Shown here in pieces: positions 52,691 through 64,000 of a stretch of 64,000 nucleotides of DNA; the first letter of the stretch is position 1, and each line of letters begins with the position of its first letter. A program made the translations under genes and the position numbers. The DNA is from Sapria himalayana (taxonomy: Eukaryota > Streptophyta > Magnoliopsida > Malpighiales > Rafflesiaceae). The stretch lies in assembly GCA_029783825.1 (NCBI GenBank), contig JAREIK010003092.1:238929-302928 (forward strand), given 5' to 3'. Below the pieces are notes generated by a model, which had not been told where the DNA came from, did no database searches, and saw nothing but the letters and a program-made list of their open reading frames with translations.

Positions 52691-55212
52691 AATAATTTTT
52701 AAATTCTTTTCAAAAGTGAATACTATACTTATTTATAATTATCATTATATTTATATATCATATAAATTCAATATAAATATTTTTATTGATAAATATTTTA
52801 AAAATGATCAAAGAATAAATTAATAATCTATTATTAATAAGATAGATATCAATTTAAATATAATTACAAAACCTAAAAGGATTCAAAAACAAAGCAAAAT
52901 ATATTACTATATAATAATTTTTGTTTTTTAATTTTTATCTTTTAAAAAGTTTATCTATATTTTTTTTTGATGAGAAATAATTATATAAATTATATTTATC
53001 TAACTCAATTTATTCTTTAATTAATAATTATATTAAAAAAACGAATAAATAATTAAAATGAATATTTTAAATTATAATGAAAAAAATAATATTGAGATTT
53101 ATTATTTATTATTTAGGGTATGCTGGTTTTAAAGGATTATCTATTTAGGGTTTTCGAGATTTTGGAGTTATTTACTTAAGTGTTTAGGCATTTAGTAGTT
53201 TATTGGATTTATTTAAACAATGAAATAACAAAAAAATTATTTTTGATATTTTCTCACATTTTCTAATGTTATAACCTTTGAAAATATAATAATTTTAAAT
53301 TTTTGAAAAATGTGAATACAATATTTAGTAATAAGAATCATTATAATTATATATAATATAAACTAAATATAATCAATTTTATTGATAGATATGATATCAA
53401 TTATCAAAAAATAAATTAATATGCTATTGTTTATATGATAGATATAAATTAAAATATAATTACAAAACCTAAAATTATTCAAAATCAAAGTAAAATTTAT
53501 TACCAAATATTAATTTTTGTTTTTTAGTTTTTACTTCTTTTTATAAGCTTATTTTTTTTGATGAAAAATAAATTATTTAAATTATATTTAAGTTTACGAG
53601 TTTAAAGTTTTATGTATTTAGGGGCTTTTGTGTTTAGGAGTTTATAGATTTAAGTGGTTAGGCATTTAGTGGTCTATAAGTATTATTTAAACAATGATAT
53701 AACAAAAAATTTATTTTTATTCTTTTTCTAATTTTTGAAGGTTATAACCTTTGAAAATATAAAAATTTATAACTTTTTTTCAAATGTAAATATAATATTT
53801 AGTTATAATAATCTTAATAAATATAAGTGATTTAAATTCAATATAAATAGTCACATTACTAGATATTATAATAATGATCAATAAATAAATTAAAAACCTA
53901 TTATTAATAAGATAGATATTATTTAAAATATAATTGCAAAATCTAAATTTATTCAAAATCAAAGTATATATTTCTAAATAATAATTTTTTTTAATATTTT
54001 GCTTTTTTTATAAGTTTATATTTTTGTAATAAAAAATAAATTATTTAAATTATATTTGTCTTCCTCATAAATTATTTTGTAATTTATTATTCTATAAAAA
54101 TAAACTAATAAATAATTAAAATAAATATTTAAAATTATAATGAATACAAATAAAATTGAGATTTATTATTTATTATTCAGGATATACAGGATTAATGGTT
54201 TAAGTATTTAGGTATTTTTGGGTTTAGTCATTTAAGTGTTTATGCCTTAAGTGATTTTTATTAATTTTGGAAGGTTATAACCTTTGAAAATATAATAATT
54301 TTTAATTTTTTAAAAATGTGAATATAATATTTAGTTATAATAATCTTGATAATTATATATAATGTAAAATCAATATAAATAATTTTATATATAGATATTA
54401 TAGTAATGATCATTAAATAAATTAATAAACTATTATTAATTAGAATGATATAATTTAAAATATAATTGCAAAATCTAAAATTATTCAAAATTAAATTAAA
54501 ATAAATTACTAAATAATAATATTTTGTTTTAAAAATTTTGCCTCTTTTTATGATCTTATATTTTTTTGATGAAAAATAAATTATTTATATTATATCTGTC
54601 TCACTAATAATTTATTTTGTAATTAATATTTCTATAAAAATAAACTGATAAATAATTAAAATGAATATTTAAAATTATAATGAATACTAATAAAAATAAG
54701 ATTTATTATTTATTATTTAGAGTATGCTAATTTAAAGGCTTATGTATTTATGGGCTTCGGGGTTTAGGAGTTTAGTCAATAAGAATTTAGGAATTTTGTG
54801 ATTTATAGATTTTATTTAAAAAATCTAATAAAAAAATTATTTTTTTATTTTTCTTATTTTCAAATGTTATAACCTTTGAAAACTTAATTTTTAAATTTTT
54901 TTAAAATATGAAAATTATTATTTTTTTATAATAATCTAAATAATTATATATTATATAAATTCAATATAAATAAATTTTTTATAGATATTATGATGACGAT
55001 AATAAAATAAATTAATAAACTATTATTAATAAAATAGATATTAAATAAAATTTATTTGCAAAACCTAAAATGATTCAAAATCAAAGTAAAATATATTAAT
55101 AAGATAGATATTAAATAAAACTATTATTAATAAGATAAAATATACATGTTTAAAAGATTAAATATTTAGGAGTTTTGGGATTTAATAATTTAATGATTTA
55201 AGTGTTTAGGCA

Positions 55213-58200
55213 TTTTCAAAGGTTATAACTAATGAAAATGATGAAAAATTACAATTTATTTTTTGTTATTCTATTGTTTAAATAAAACCTATAAACCACT
55301 AAATGCCTAAAAACATAAATCACTAAACTCCTAAACGACAAAACTTCTAAATACTTAAACAATTAAATTGGTATACATTAATAATAAATAATAAATCTCA
55401 TTTTAATTTTTATTAAGTGTAATTTTAAATTTTTATTTTAATTATTTATCAGTTTATTTTTATAGAAATAATAATTACAAAATAAATTATTAGTTAGACA
55501 GATCTATTTTAAATAATTTATTTTTTATCAAAAAAAATATATATGCTTATAAAAAGTGGCAAAATTTTAATAACAAAAATTTATTATTTTGTAATATATT
55601 TTATTTTGATTTTGAATCATTTTAGTTTTTGGAATTATATTTTAATTTATATCATTCTTATTAATAATAGGTTATTAATTTTTTATTGATCATTATTATA
55701 ATATCTATTAATAAAATGATTTATATTGAGTTTACATTATATATATTTATTAAGAATATTATAACTAAATATTATATTAACATTTAAAAAAATTAAAAAT
55801 TATTATATTTTCAAAGGTTATAACCTTCAAAAATTAAAAAAATCAAAAAATTTAATTTTTGATTTTTTTTATTCTTTAAATAAAAACAATAAATCACTAA
55901 AGCCCTAAACACTTATATCACTAAACCCCAAAACACCTAAATACATAAACCATTAAACTATTATATCCTGAATAATAAATAATAAATAATAAATCTCAAT
56001 TTTATTTGTATTCATTATAATTTTAAATATATATTTTTATTATTTATTAGTTTATTTTTATAGAATTATAAATTAAAAATAAATTATGTGGAAGACAATT
56101 TTAATTTAAATACTTTACTTTTAATAACAAAAAATATTAACTTATAAAAAGAATCAAAACATCAAAAAAATTATTATTTACTATTATATTTTACTTTGAT
56201 TTTGAATAAATTTACGTTTTGCAAATATATTTTAAAAAATATCTATCTATTTAATAATAGTTTATTAATTTATTTTTTGATCAGTAATATAATATCTTTC
56301 AATATAATTGTTTATATTGAATTAACATGATATATTATTATTTAGATTATCATAACTAAATATAGTTTTCACATATAAAAAAAATTTTAAAATTGTTTTA
56401 TTTTCAAAGGTTATAACCTTCAAAAATGATAAAAAAACGAAAATAAATTTTTTGTTATATCATTGTTTAAATAAAACTTAATAACTATTAAATGACAAAA
56501 TACATAAATCTCTAAACTCCTAAACTTCAAAGCCCCTAATTACCTAGACCATTAAACTCGTAAATATTAAATATTATTTAAATAATTTATAGAAATATTA
56601 ATTACAAAATAAATTATGAGTGACAAATATAATTTAAATAATATATTTTTCATCAAAAAAACATATAAGCTTATAAAATGATGCAAAAACATAAAAAAAT
56701 TATTATCTAGTAATAAACTTTACTGTGATTTTGAATCATTTTATGTTTTTTAATTATATTTTAATTTATATCTATCATATTAATAAATGTTTATTAATTT
56801 ATTTTTTGATAATTGATATAATTTTTTCAATAAAATTGTTTATATTAGTTTATATTATATATAGTTATAATAATTATTATTACTAAATATTGTATTCACA
56901 TTTTTAAAAAATTTTAAAATTATTATATTTTCAAATGTTATGACATTTTAAAATTTGAAAAAATATCAAAAATAAATTTTTTGTTATTTCATTGTTTAAA
57001 TAAAAGCTATAAACCATTAAATGCCTAAATGCTTAAATCAATAACTTCAAAATCTCAAAATCCCTAAATAAATAAATTTTTTAAACAGGTATATCCTAAA
57101 TAATAAATAATAAATCTCTTTTTTATTTTTTTCATTATAATTTTTAATATTCTTTTTTATTATTTATATGTTTATTTTTATATAAATTTTAATTACAAAT
57201 TAAATTATAAGTTAGACAAATATCATTTATATAAATTATTTTTCAACAAAAAAAATATAGATAAACTTATTAAAAGAAGATAAAAATTAAAAACAAAAAA
57301 TTATTATATAGTAATATATTTTACATTATTTTTGAATCATTTTAAATTACATAATTATATTTTAATTGATATCTAACTTATTAATAATAAATTATTAATT
57401 TATTTTTTGATCATTATTAGAAAATTTATCAATAAAAATATTTATATGATATATAGATTTAATAATTATTATAATTAAATATTCTATTCACTTTTGAAAA
57501 AAATTTTAAAATTATTATATTTTCAAAGATTATAACCTTTAAACATGTGAATAAAAAATATATTTTTTATTATTATTTCTTTTTTTAAATAAAACCTATA
57601 AATCACTAAATGCCTAAATACATAAATCACTATACTACAAAATCCCGATATCGCTATATAGATAATCGTTTAAATGGGTATACCCTAAATAATAATTAAT
57701 AAATCTCATTTTTATTTGTTTTCATTATAATTTAAAAAATTCATTTTGATTGTTTTGTTTTTTATTTATATATATATATCAATTATAAAATAAATTGAGT
57801 TAAAAATATAATTTATAAAATTTTTTTTTCATCACAAAAAAGATAAGCTTATAAAAAGAATAAAAATTTAAAAACAATAATTATTATTAAATAATATATC
57901 TTGCTTTGCTTTTTAATTATTTTAGGTTTTGATATTATATTTTAAGTAATATCAATCTTATTCATAATAGATTTTTAATTTATTTTTTGATAATTATTAG
58001 AATATCTATCAATAAAATTATTTATATTGAAATTATATGATATATAATTTTTATTATTATTATAAATAAATATTTATTCACTTTTGAAAAAAATTTAAAA
58101 ATTATAATATTTTTAAAGTTTATAACCTTTGAAAATATCAAAAAATAATAAAAATAATTTTTTTTTATTTTTTTTTCTTAAATAAAACCTATAAACCACT

Positions 58201-59552
58201 AAATGCATACATAGTTAAATCAGTAAACTCTTAAACCCCATAATGCCTAAATACATAAACCATTAAACTGCTATATACTACTTAATAATTAATAAATCTA
58301 ATTTTTATTTTTTTTATTATAATTTTAAATATTCATTTTAATTATTTATTAGTTTATTTTTATAGAAATATTTATTACAAAATAAAGTATGAGTGCTACA
58401 AATATAATTTAATTAATTTATTTTTAATAAAAAAAAATATACGCTTATAAAAGAAGTAGAAATTTAAAAATTAAAAATTATTATCCAGTAATATATTTTA
58501 CTATAATTTTGAATAAATTTGGATTTTGTAAATATTTTTTAATTAATATCTATCTTTTTATTAATAGTTTATTAATTTAATTTTTGATCATTATTATATT
58601 ATCTATCAATAAAATTGTTTATATTAAATTTATATGATATATAATTATTAATATTATTAAAACTAAATATTGTATTCACATTTCAAAAAATTATAAATAT
58701 TATTATATTTTCAATGGTTATAAACTATGAAAATGATAATAAATTATAGAAAATTTTTTTGTTATATTATTTTTTTATATAAAATCTATAAACCCCTAAA
58801 AGCCTAAAAACATAAAACGCTAAACTCCTAATGACAAACCTCTAAATACTTAGACTATTAAACTGGTATACATTAATAATAAATCTTCAATCTCATTTTA
58901 ATTTATTTTAAGTATAATTTTAAATTTTTATATTAATTATGTATCACTTTATTTTTATAGAAATATTAATTACAAAATAAATTATTAGTGAGACAGATCT
59001 ACTTTAAATTAAACTAGTATCCCTAAATAATAAATAATTAATAATAAATCTCATTTTTTTCATTATAATTTTAAATATTCATTTTAATTATTTATATGTT
59101 TATTTATATATAAATATTATTTACAAAATAAATTATGAGTTAGACAACTATAATATATATAAATTATTTTTCATTAAAAAAATATAGATGAACTTATTAA
59201 AAGAAGAAAAAATTAAAAAACAAAAATTATTATATAGTAATATATTTTTCATTGCTTATTAATCATTTTAAGTTTTGTAATTATATTTTAATTAATATCT
59301 ATCTTATTTTTAATGGATTATTAATTTATTTTTTGATTATTATTAGAATATTTATCAATAAAATTGTTTATATTGAATTTATATAATATATAAATATAAT
59401 GATTAGTATAACTAAATATTGTATTCACATTTGAAAAAAATTTAAAAATTATTATATTTTCAAAGGGTTTAACATTTGAAAATATCAAAAAATAATAAAA
59501 ATAAATTTTTTGTTATTTTATTTTTAAATAAAACCTATAAACCATTCAATGC
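55213..59552 (+). repeat. AT-rich satellite array, forward orientation
   Basis: Forward landmarks near 55216, 55815, 56408, 56937, 57530, 58120, 58716 and 59465. It aligns in order with 10410-14100 and with 33040-37064, ending at the same target site (ACCATTCAATGC) where hAT copy C begins. No gene seen. Confidence 0.9.
55350..58870 (+). repeat. Higher-order repeat unit, copy 3 (about 3.5 kb)
   Basis: Same six-subtype order as 10555-14090 and within about 15 bp of its length. Private features shared with copy 1 include ATTAAGTGTAATTTT after the opening subtype and the 530-bp third monomer with TTATAAAATGATGCAAAAAC. Confidence 0.7.
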
Positions 59553-62500
59553 TAGGGGTGCTCATAGGACGGGATGGAATGGGGATTACAAATCTCCAGT
59601 CCCTTCCCACAATTTGGAGATTTTTTTTTGAAGATCCAGACCCATCCCATAGGTTAAAAATATCAGGATGGGATGGGACGGAGATTGGGGATTTTGGGTA
59701 GGATAAAACGGTTCCAGGATGGAATGGAGTTCGGACATTTTTTTCAATTTATTTTCTTCAAACCGTTCAAGTAAGTTCATGTCGAAAACTTTTGTTATAC
59801 CATTTATTATTCCTTAGTTATGTATCATTCAAACTCAAATTGGGCCAATTTTATTTTGTGAAATAGGTTGAATACCGCAAACGAGTTCCATTACCTTGTC
59901 AAAAGCTTTGATGTGTAGAAAATGATAGAAATGTTAAATAGAACGAGACCGAGTTGTGTTCTTAATTTGGTTCTTTGTTTTTTTACAAGTTGGCTTTGTT
60001 CAACCGAGTAAAAGTTAACCATAATAGCAATACTACATTTTTTAAACAATTACTTAAAATATTAAGGAATAGCTAAAGATGACCACAGACATTGGTAGCA
60101 TCAATTACTACTTAAGTAATTGCTAAAATTAGGCAGCTTAATATAACAAAAAAAATACAACTAATAAACCCATGATAATAATCATTTCAAAGGTCCGTCC
60201 CGGAATAGCAACGAAAATCAAACCCAATTAATTATCTCTTCTACAACTCCACCCTTTTCTTCCTCCAATGTAGAAGGACAACCAAAGATTAAAATGTGTT
60301 AATCATGTAGACATAAATTTCTAAGATGAAAGAGTAATAAAAAAACAAAATATTACCGTATAAAATTTAATACACCCATTCCAAATTTAGTTGTCCAACT
60401 ATAGTTGGAAGAATATTTGGATCTCGTGACACCATTGAAAATTATAATTGAACCATATTTTTTTAAATTGAATGAATAAAATAAGTAAAAGTGAAATTAA
60501 AATTTACAAATTTTTGTATACTAACCTAATTCATTATCATCAAGCTCTTCAACTAATTCTTCAATTTGAATATGTTAGTTTGAGCTTCTCAACCAATCTT
60601 GTAGACATATGAGAACTTCAGCTGTAATAGGTGTTAAAGAACTCCTAAATTTATCTAAAGTTCTCCCCCCCATTGCTAATGGAGATTCGTAGGCCACAGT
60701 AGATGATTGGATAGCAAATACATCCCTTGCTACATTTGCCAAAGAAGGATACCTAACCTCATTTGCATTCCACCAGTTTAGAAGATCAAAATCAATTCTA
60801 TTCTTTTCAAGTTTGTCCTACAAGTACCTATCCAACTCTTCCAAAGCTGCAACTTCTTGTTCTTTCTCCAATTCAACAAAAAAAAATCATCAACATAAGT
60901 ATCACAATCATCAAAGAAATCATCATTTTTTTTCAACACAGTAGAAGAGAAATCATCTTCATTTGATTCATCTTCATTTAAATCTTTATAATCATCCATC
61001 ATCTCATTTAAAGCATTTATAACATTCTTCATCTAATTTTTAGCCAATTCCTCTTCATAATGCTAAGTGTACTTAATCTTGAGATATTTGAGCTTATATC
61101 TAGGAATCGAACACTACTACCTACAAAAATCATAATATTTGTTGACTGAAGAGAACCCCAATATTTGTTGAATTTATGCCTCATTTTCATACCCATTTCA
61201 GACACCATTATATCTCTACTATATTCACAAAGCTCAATTTTTTTTTCAAAATTCGAATAATCTCAGGAAAATAACACTAGAGGTAGAATATTATGAGCCA
61301 GAAAATTTACAAGTTACCTCATAAAAAGTTTTCAAGAAACGAGCCAAAATTTTGGCGTTTATTCAGTCTCTCTCAGTTGGAATGTTTGAACCAAACTCCT
61401 TCAAAAACCTTTTGTCTTTGTCCTCCAACTTATCAAATTCTTTTTGATATTTTATATCAGTTTGTAGCATCAAATAAATTGAATTCTATCTTGTAGGATA
61501 ATCTAATTGCAATGAAGAACCATATGTCAAGTTTGCTTCTTCAAGACATAACTTAAACATATATACTCTTTTAGGACTGCTCCTCACATATTTCACCACA
61601 CCTCTAATTTTTTGAATAGCACCCTCAACTACTGCAATGCCATCTCTGACAATTAAGTTTAGGATATGAGCACAATATCTCATATGAAAATGCTCGCCTC
61701 TCAAAGGTACAACACTTTTCTTCACAAGCCTTTTTTTCAATTATTCTATTGCAACATCATTATTTGATGCATTGTCAACAGTAATGCACATCGACTTTCT
61801 CAAACCCCATTCATTCATGCAAAACTCAATAGCATTTCTAATATTAACTCCAGAATGACTTTTAATTACTCAAATGATCAAATGCCTTTTATGCATATTC
61901 CATTGAGAATCAATTAAATGAACAGACAAACATATATAAGACAAACGTTGAATGCTAGTCCAAGTGTCGGTAGTCAATGAAACTCTACATAATGAGATGA
62001 TATGCTATCAAATAATTTCTCCTTTCCCTTCACAAACAAAGAAAAATAATCCCTCAGTGTAGAGTGCCTAGATGGAATTTTAAATTGAGGCACACTAACT
62101 TCACAAAACTCCTTGAACTCATCCCTCTCAACAAAACAAAAAGGCAATTCATCTTTTATGATCATTTTCACCAAAGCCTCCCTAACTAGTTGTTGATCAA
62201 ATTGCCAACAAGTTAATTTGTTATCCTCTGAAATAGTACATTTAGTGAAACTCAACAAAGACTGTGACTTGTCTTTACCTTTGTGAGCTTCTATTAATTC
62301 TTTTTTGTGTGGAAATTTTTTACAAGTCTATATCAGGTATTTCCATAAACCTGAAGTACCTTGATCACTATTTGCCAAATATTCTTTCATACACAATATA
62401 CAAGCTGCCCTACCAATTTCATTTCCCCCTGAATCAACTAATATCTCATAAGTTTACAAAATAGCAGACTTATACTTTTTATGAGCTTGAGGTTCAGATG

Positions 62501-63250
62501 TACCTAGTTTTTCTTTTACAATTGGAATTGAAGAACCTATCATAACAATAGGAGGGTTCGTGAAAAAATGATGATTGGATTTACCAGTACTTTGATCATT
62601 TGAGATGTGATCTTCTTCAATTTATTGTATTTTTTGTTTACTGTTGGATTGTGCCATCTGCATTGTCATTAATTAATATGATATGTTATGCAAGAATACA
62701 TATAAATATTTGAAACAAGAAAGCTCTACAAAACTGACTGTAACACATTCAGCCCACTCATTCGGCCCAACCACAACACCATAACCAATACTCAACAAAA
62801 CTGATTGGGACACATAATAATAATAATTAATCACTCAATTCTCAACAGAAAAACAAACCAAAAGGCTGGTGGCATCTGAGACATGGTGGAGGCAACCAGA
62901 AGTGCGACGAACAAGGGATAGACCTAACTTAACACGGCTGGAACGGCATGAGGTGGCCTGGAACTCGTTGGAACAGGAATAGGTGATTAGGAATTGGATG
63001 GGCAGTAGCAGAATTGGTGGCATCTTCATATTTTATATATATATATATTCCAGGTTCTAGTATTAGTTTTTTAGGATGGGACGTTTCTCGGGATGGATAT
63101 TACTTAAGATCCGGAACCATCCCAAAAGAAAATATACGTGACAGAACGGGACGGGAAAACTAAAAGTCAACAGATTTTTCTCAGTCACGATTCTTTCGGG
63201 ACAAGACTTTGGGTTGGGTCACGAATCTCCGAGTCCCGTGAGAAGACATA
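59553..63250 (-). mobile_element. hAT transposon copy C, full-length (3.7 kb)
   Basis: The transposase-3' end is TAGGGGTGCTCATAGGACGGG at 59553. The promoter-side end reads inward as TATGTCTTCTCACGGGAC from 63250. Flanking octamers TTCAATGC (59545-59552) and CTAAATGC (63251-63258) agree at 6 of 8. Unfilled monomers elsewhere read CCACTAAATGCATACACA across this point (for example 4442, 13422 and 58196), confirming the boundary. Subterminal GGGATGG/GGACGGAG/ATCTCCAG repeats lie on both sides. The MITE site of copy A is empty here (63014-63021). Confidence 0.93.
60521..62543 (-). pseudogene. hAT transposase pseudogene, copy C
   Basis: Same broken transposase as copies A and B, from MIGSSIPIVK (ATG at 62541-62543) to a TAG at 60521-60523. 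A TAA replaces the conserved Trp shortly after KKYKSAI in the BED region. The frame 62258-61974 (94 aa) covers TCWQFDQQLVREALVKMI and the start of the catalytic region. The frame 61740-61486 carries HFHMRYCAHILNLIV and LQLDYPTR. TGA at 61363-61365 and TAA at 61291-61293 match stops in A and B. An acidic stretch lies at about 61032-60850. The hATC region (about 60730-60560) is present but frameshifted around a C run (60664-60671). An in-frame upstream extension contains a stop at 62622-62624 that seems shared with the other copies. Confidence 0.92.
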
Positions 63251-64000
63251 CTAAATGCATATAAAGTTAAATCAGTAAACTCATAAACCACGTAATGCCT
63301 AAATACATAAACATTAAACCACTAAATACTACTTGATAATTAATAAATCTATTTTTTTTTCTATTTATTATATTTTTAAATATTCATTTTAATTATTTAT
63401 TAGTTTATTTATTTAGAAATATTTATTAAAAAATAAATTATGAGTGGGACAAATATAATTTAAATAATATATTATTTATCTAATAAAAATATAAGCTTAT
63501 AAAAAAAGTCTAAATTTTAAAATTAAAAATTATTATCAAGTAATATAAGTTACTTTAATTTTGAATAAATTTGGGTTTTGTAAATATTTTTTAAAAAATA
63601 TCTATCTTAATAATAATAGTTTATAAATTTAATGTTTCATAATTATTATAATATCTATCAATACAATTATTTATATTGAATTTATATGATATATAATTAT
63701 TAATATTATTATAACAAAATATTGTATTAAAATTTCAAAAAATTTTAAATATTATTGTATTTTCAAATGTTATAACCTATGAAAATGATAAAAAATTATA
63801 AAATTTTTATTGGTTATTTTATTTTTTTAAATAAAACCTATAAACCACTAAAAGCCTAAAAACATAAATCGCTAAACTCTTAACGAAAAACCCTCTAAGT
63901 ACATAAATCATTAAACTGTTATATATTAATAATAAATCATAAATCTCATTTTAATTATTATTCAGTATAATTTTAAATTTTTATTTTAATTATTTATCAA
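63251..64000 (+). repeat. AT-rich satellite array, forward orientation (runs off window)
   Basis: It begins with CTAAATGCATATAAAG and repeats the monomer found after copy A and after the stump at 30183, including GAGTGGGACAAATAT and TTATCTAATAAAAATATA. Landmark near 63770. No gene seen. Confidence 0.9.

Larger units (their letters stand above)
50273..55212 (-). repeat. AT-rich satellite array, reverse orientation
   Basis: Reverse landmarks near 50388, 50978, 51358, 52098, 52675, 53268, 53743, 54268 and 54865. The 50273-51560 part mirrors 6808 back to about 5500, including the short monomer with hairpin. Several joints lose part of a monomer (about 54245, and about 55080-55140 where ATTAATAAGATA pieces are repeated). 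The array turns to forward orientation at about 55208-55213. No gene seen; the Ile/Asn-rich frames are satellite products. Confidence 0.88.

Noticed and set aside
61293..62464. Plus-strand frames inside copy C (61293-61496, 62264-62464, 60763-60966) and similar antisense frames in copies A and B
   Set aside because: They are opposite-strand shadows of the transposase pseudogene.
3043..64000. Very AT-rich, gene-free DNA as organellar or apicomplexan sequence
   Set aside because: Plant-type hAT transposase, MITE and solo LTR are nested in it, and the AT-rich part is a tandem satellite with no organellar genes.

Overview
The window looks like nuclear heterochromatin from a flowering plant. Three facts point there: BED-finger/RNase H-like/hATC transposase relics of the plant RICESLEEPER/DAYSLEEPER type with 8-bp target duplications, a GC-rich plant-type hAT MITE, and a solo LTR. 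Most of the remaining sequence is one very AT-rich satellite. I see no intact host gene, rRNA, tRNA or CRISPR array. Species cannot be named from the sequence alone.

The satellite monomer is about 590-600 bp, with variants near 390, 530 and 750-765 bp. Each monomer carries a palindrome (core CAAAGGTTATAACCTTTG), then about 100 bp downstream a telomere-like block of degenerate 8-mers (CCACTAAA/TCCTAAAC type), then AT-rich sequence. Monomer subtypes recur in a fixed order, giving a higher-order unit of about 3.5 kb. Three copies are clear, near 10.5-14.1, 33.2-36.4 and 55.3-58.9 kb.

Layout: 1-3042 hAT copy A (cut by the window start, with a GC-rich MITE nested at 2283-2804); 3043-6808 satellite, forward; 6809-9270 non-satellite segment X; 9271-37850 forward satellite interrupted by a solo LTR (26143-26724), an 18-bp hAT stump (30166-30183) and a truncated hAT end (37065-37505); 37851-55212 an inverted block holding reverse-oriented satellite, hAT copy B (39057-42770) and an inverted copy of X (47854-50272); 55213-64000 forward satellite again, with hAT copy C (59553-63250).

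Main interpretation: the five hAT traces all sit at the same position of the same monomer subtype, in the same orientation relative to the satellite. They share private changes in the flanking satellite, and the three long copies share in-frame stop codons. They therefore look like one dead hAT insertion that became part of a composite satellite unit and was amplified and inverted with it, not five independent transpositions. The copies then diverged separately: the MITE entered only copy A, and two other copies were reduced to fragments.
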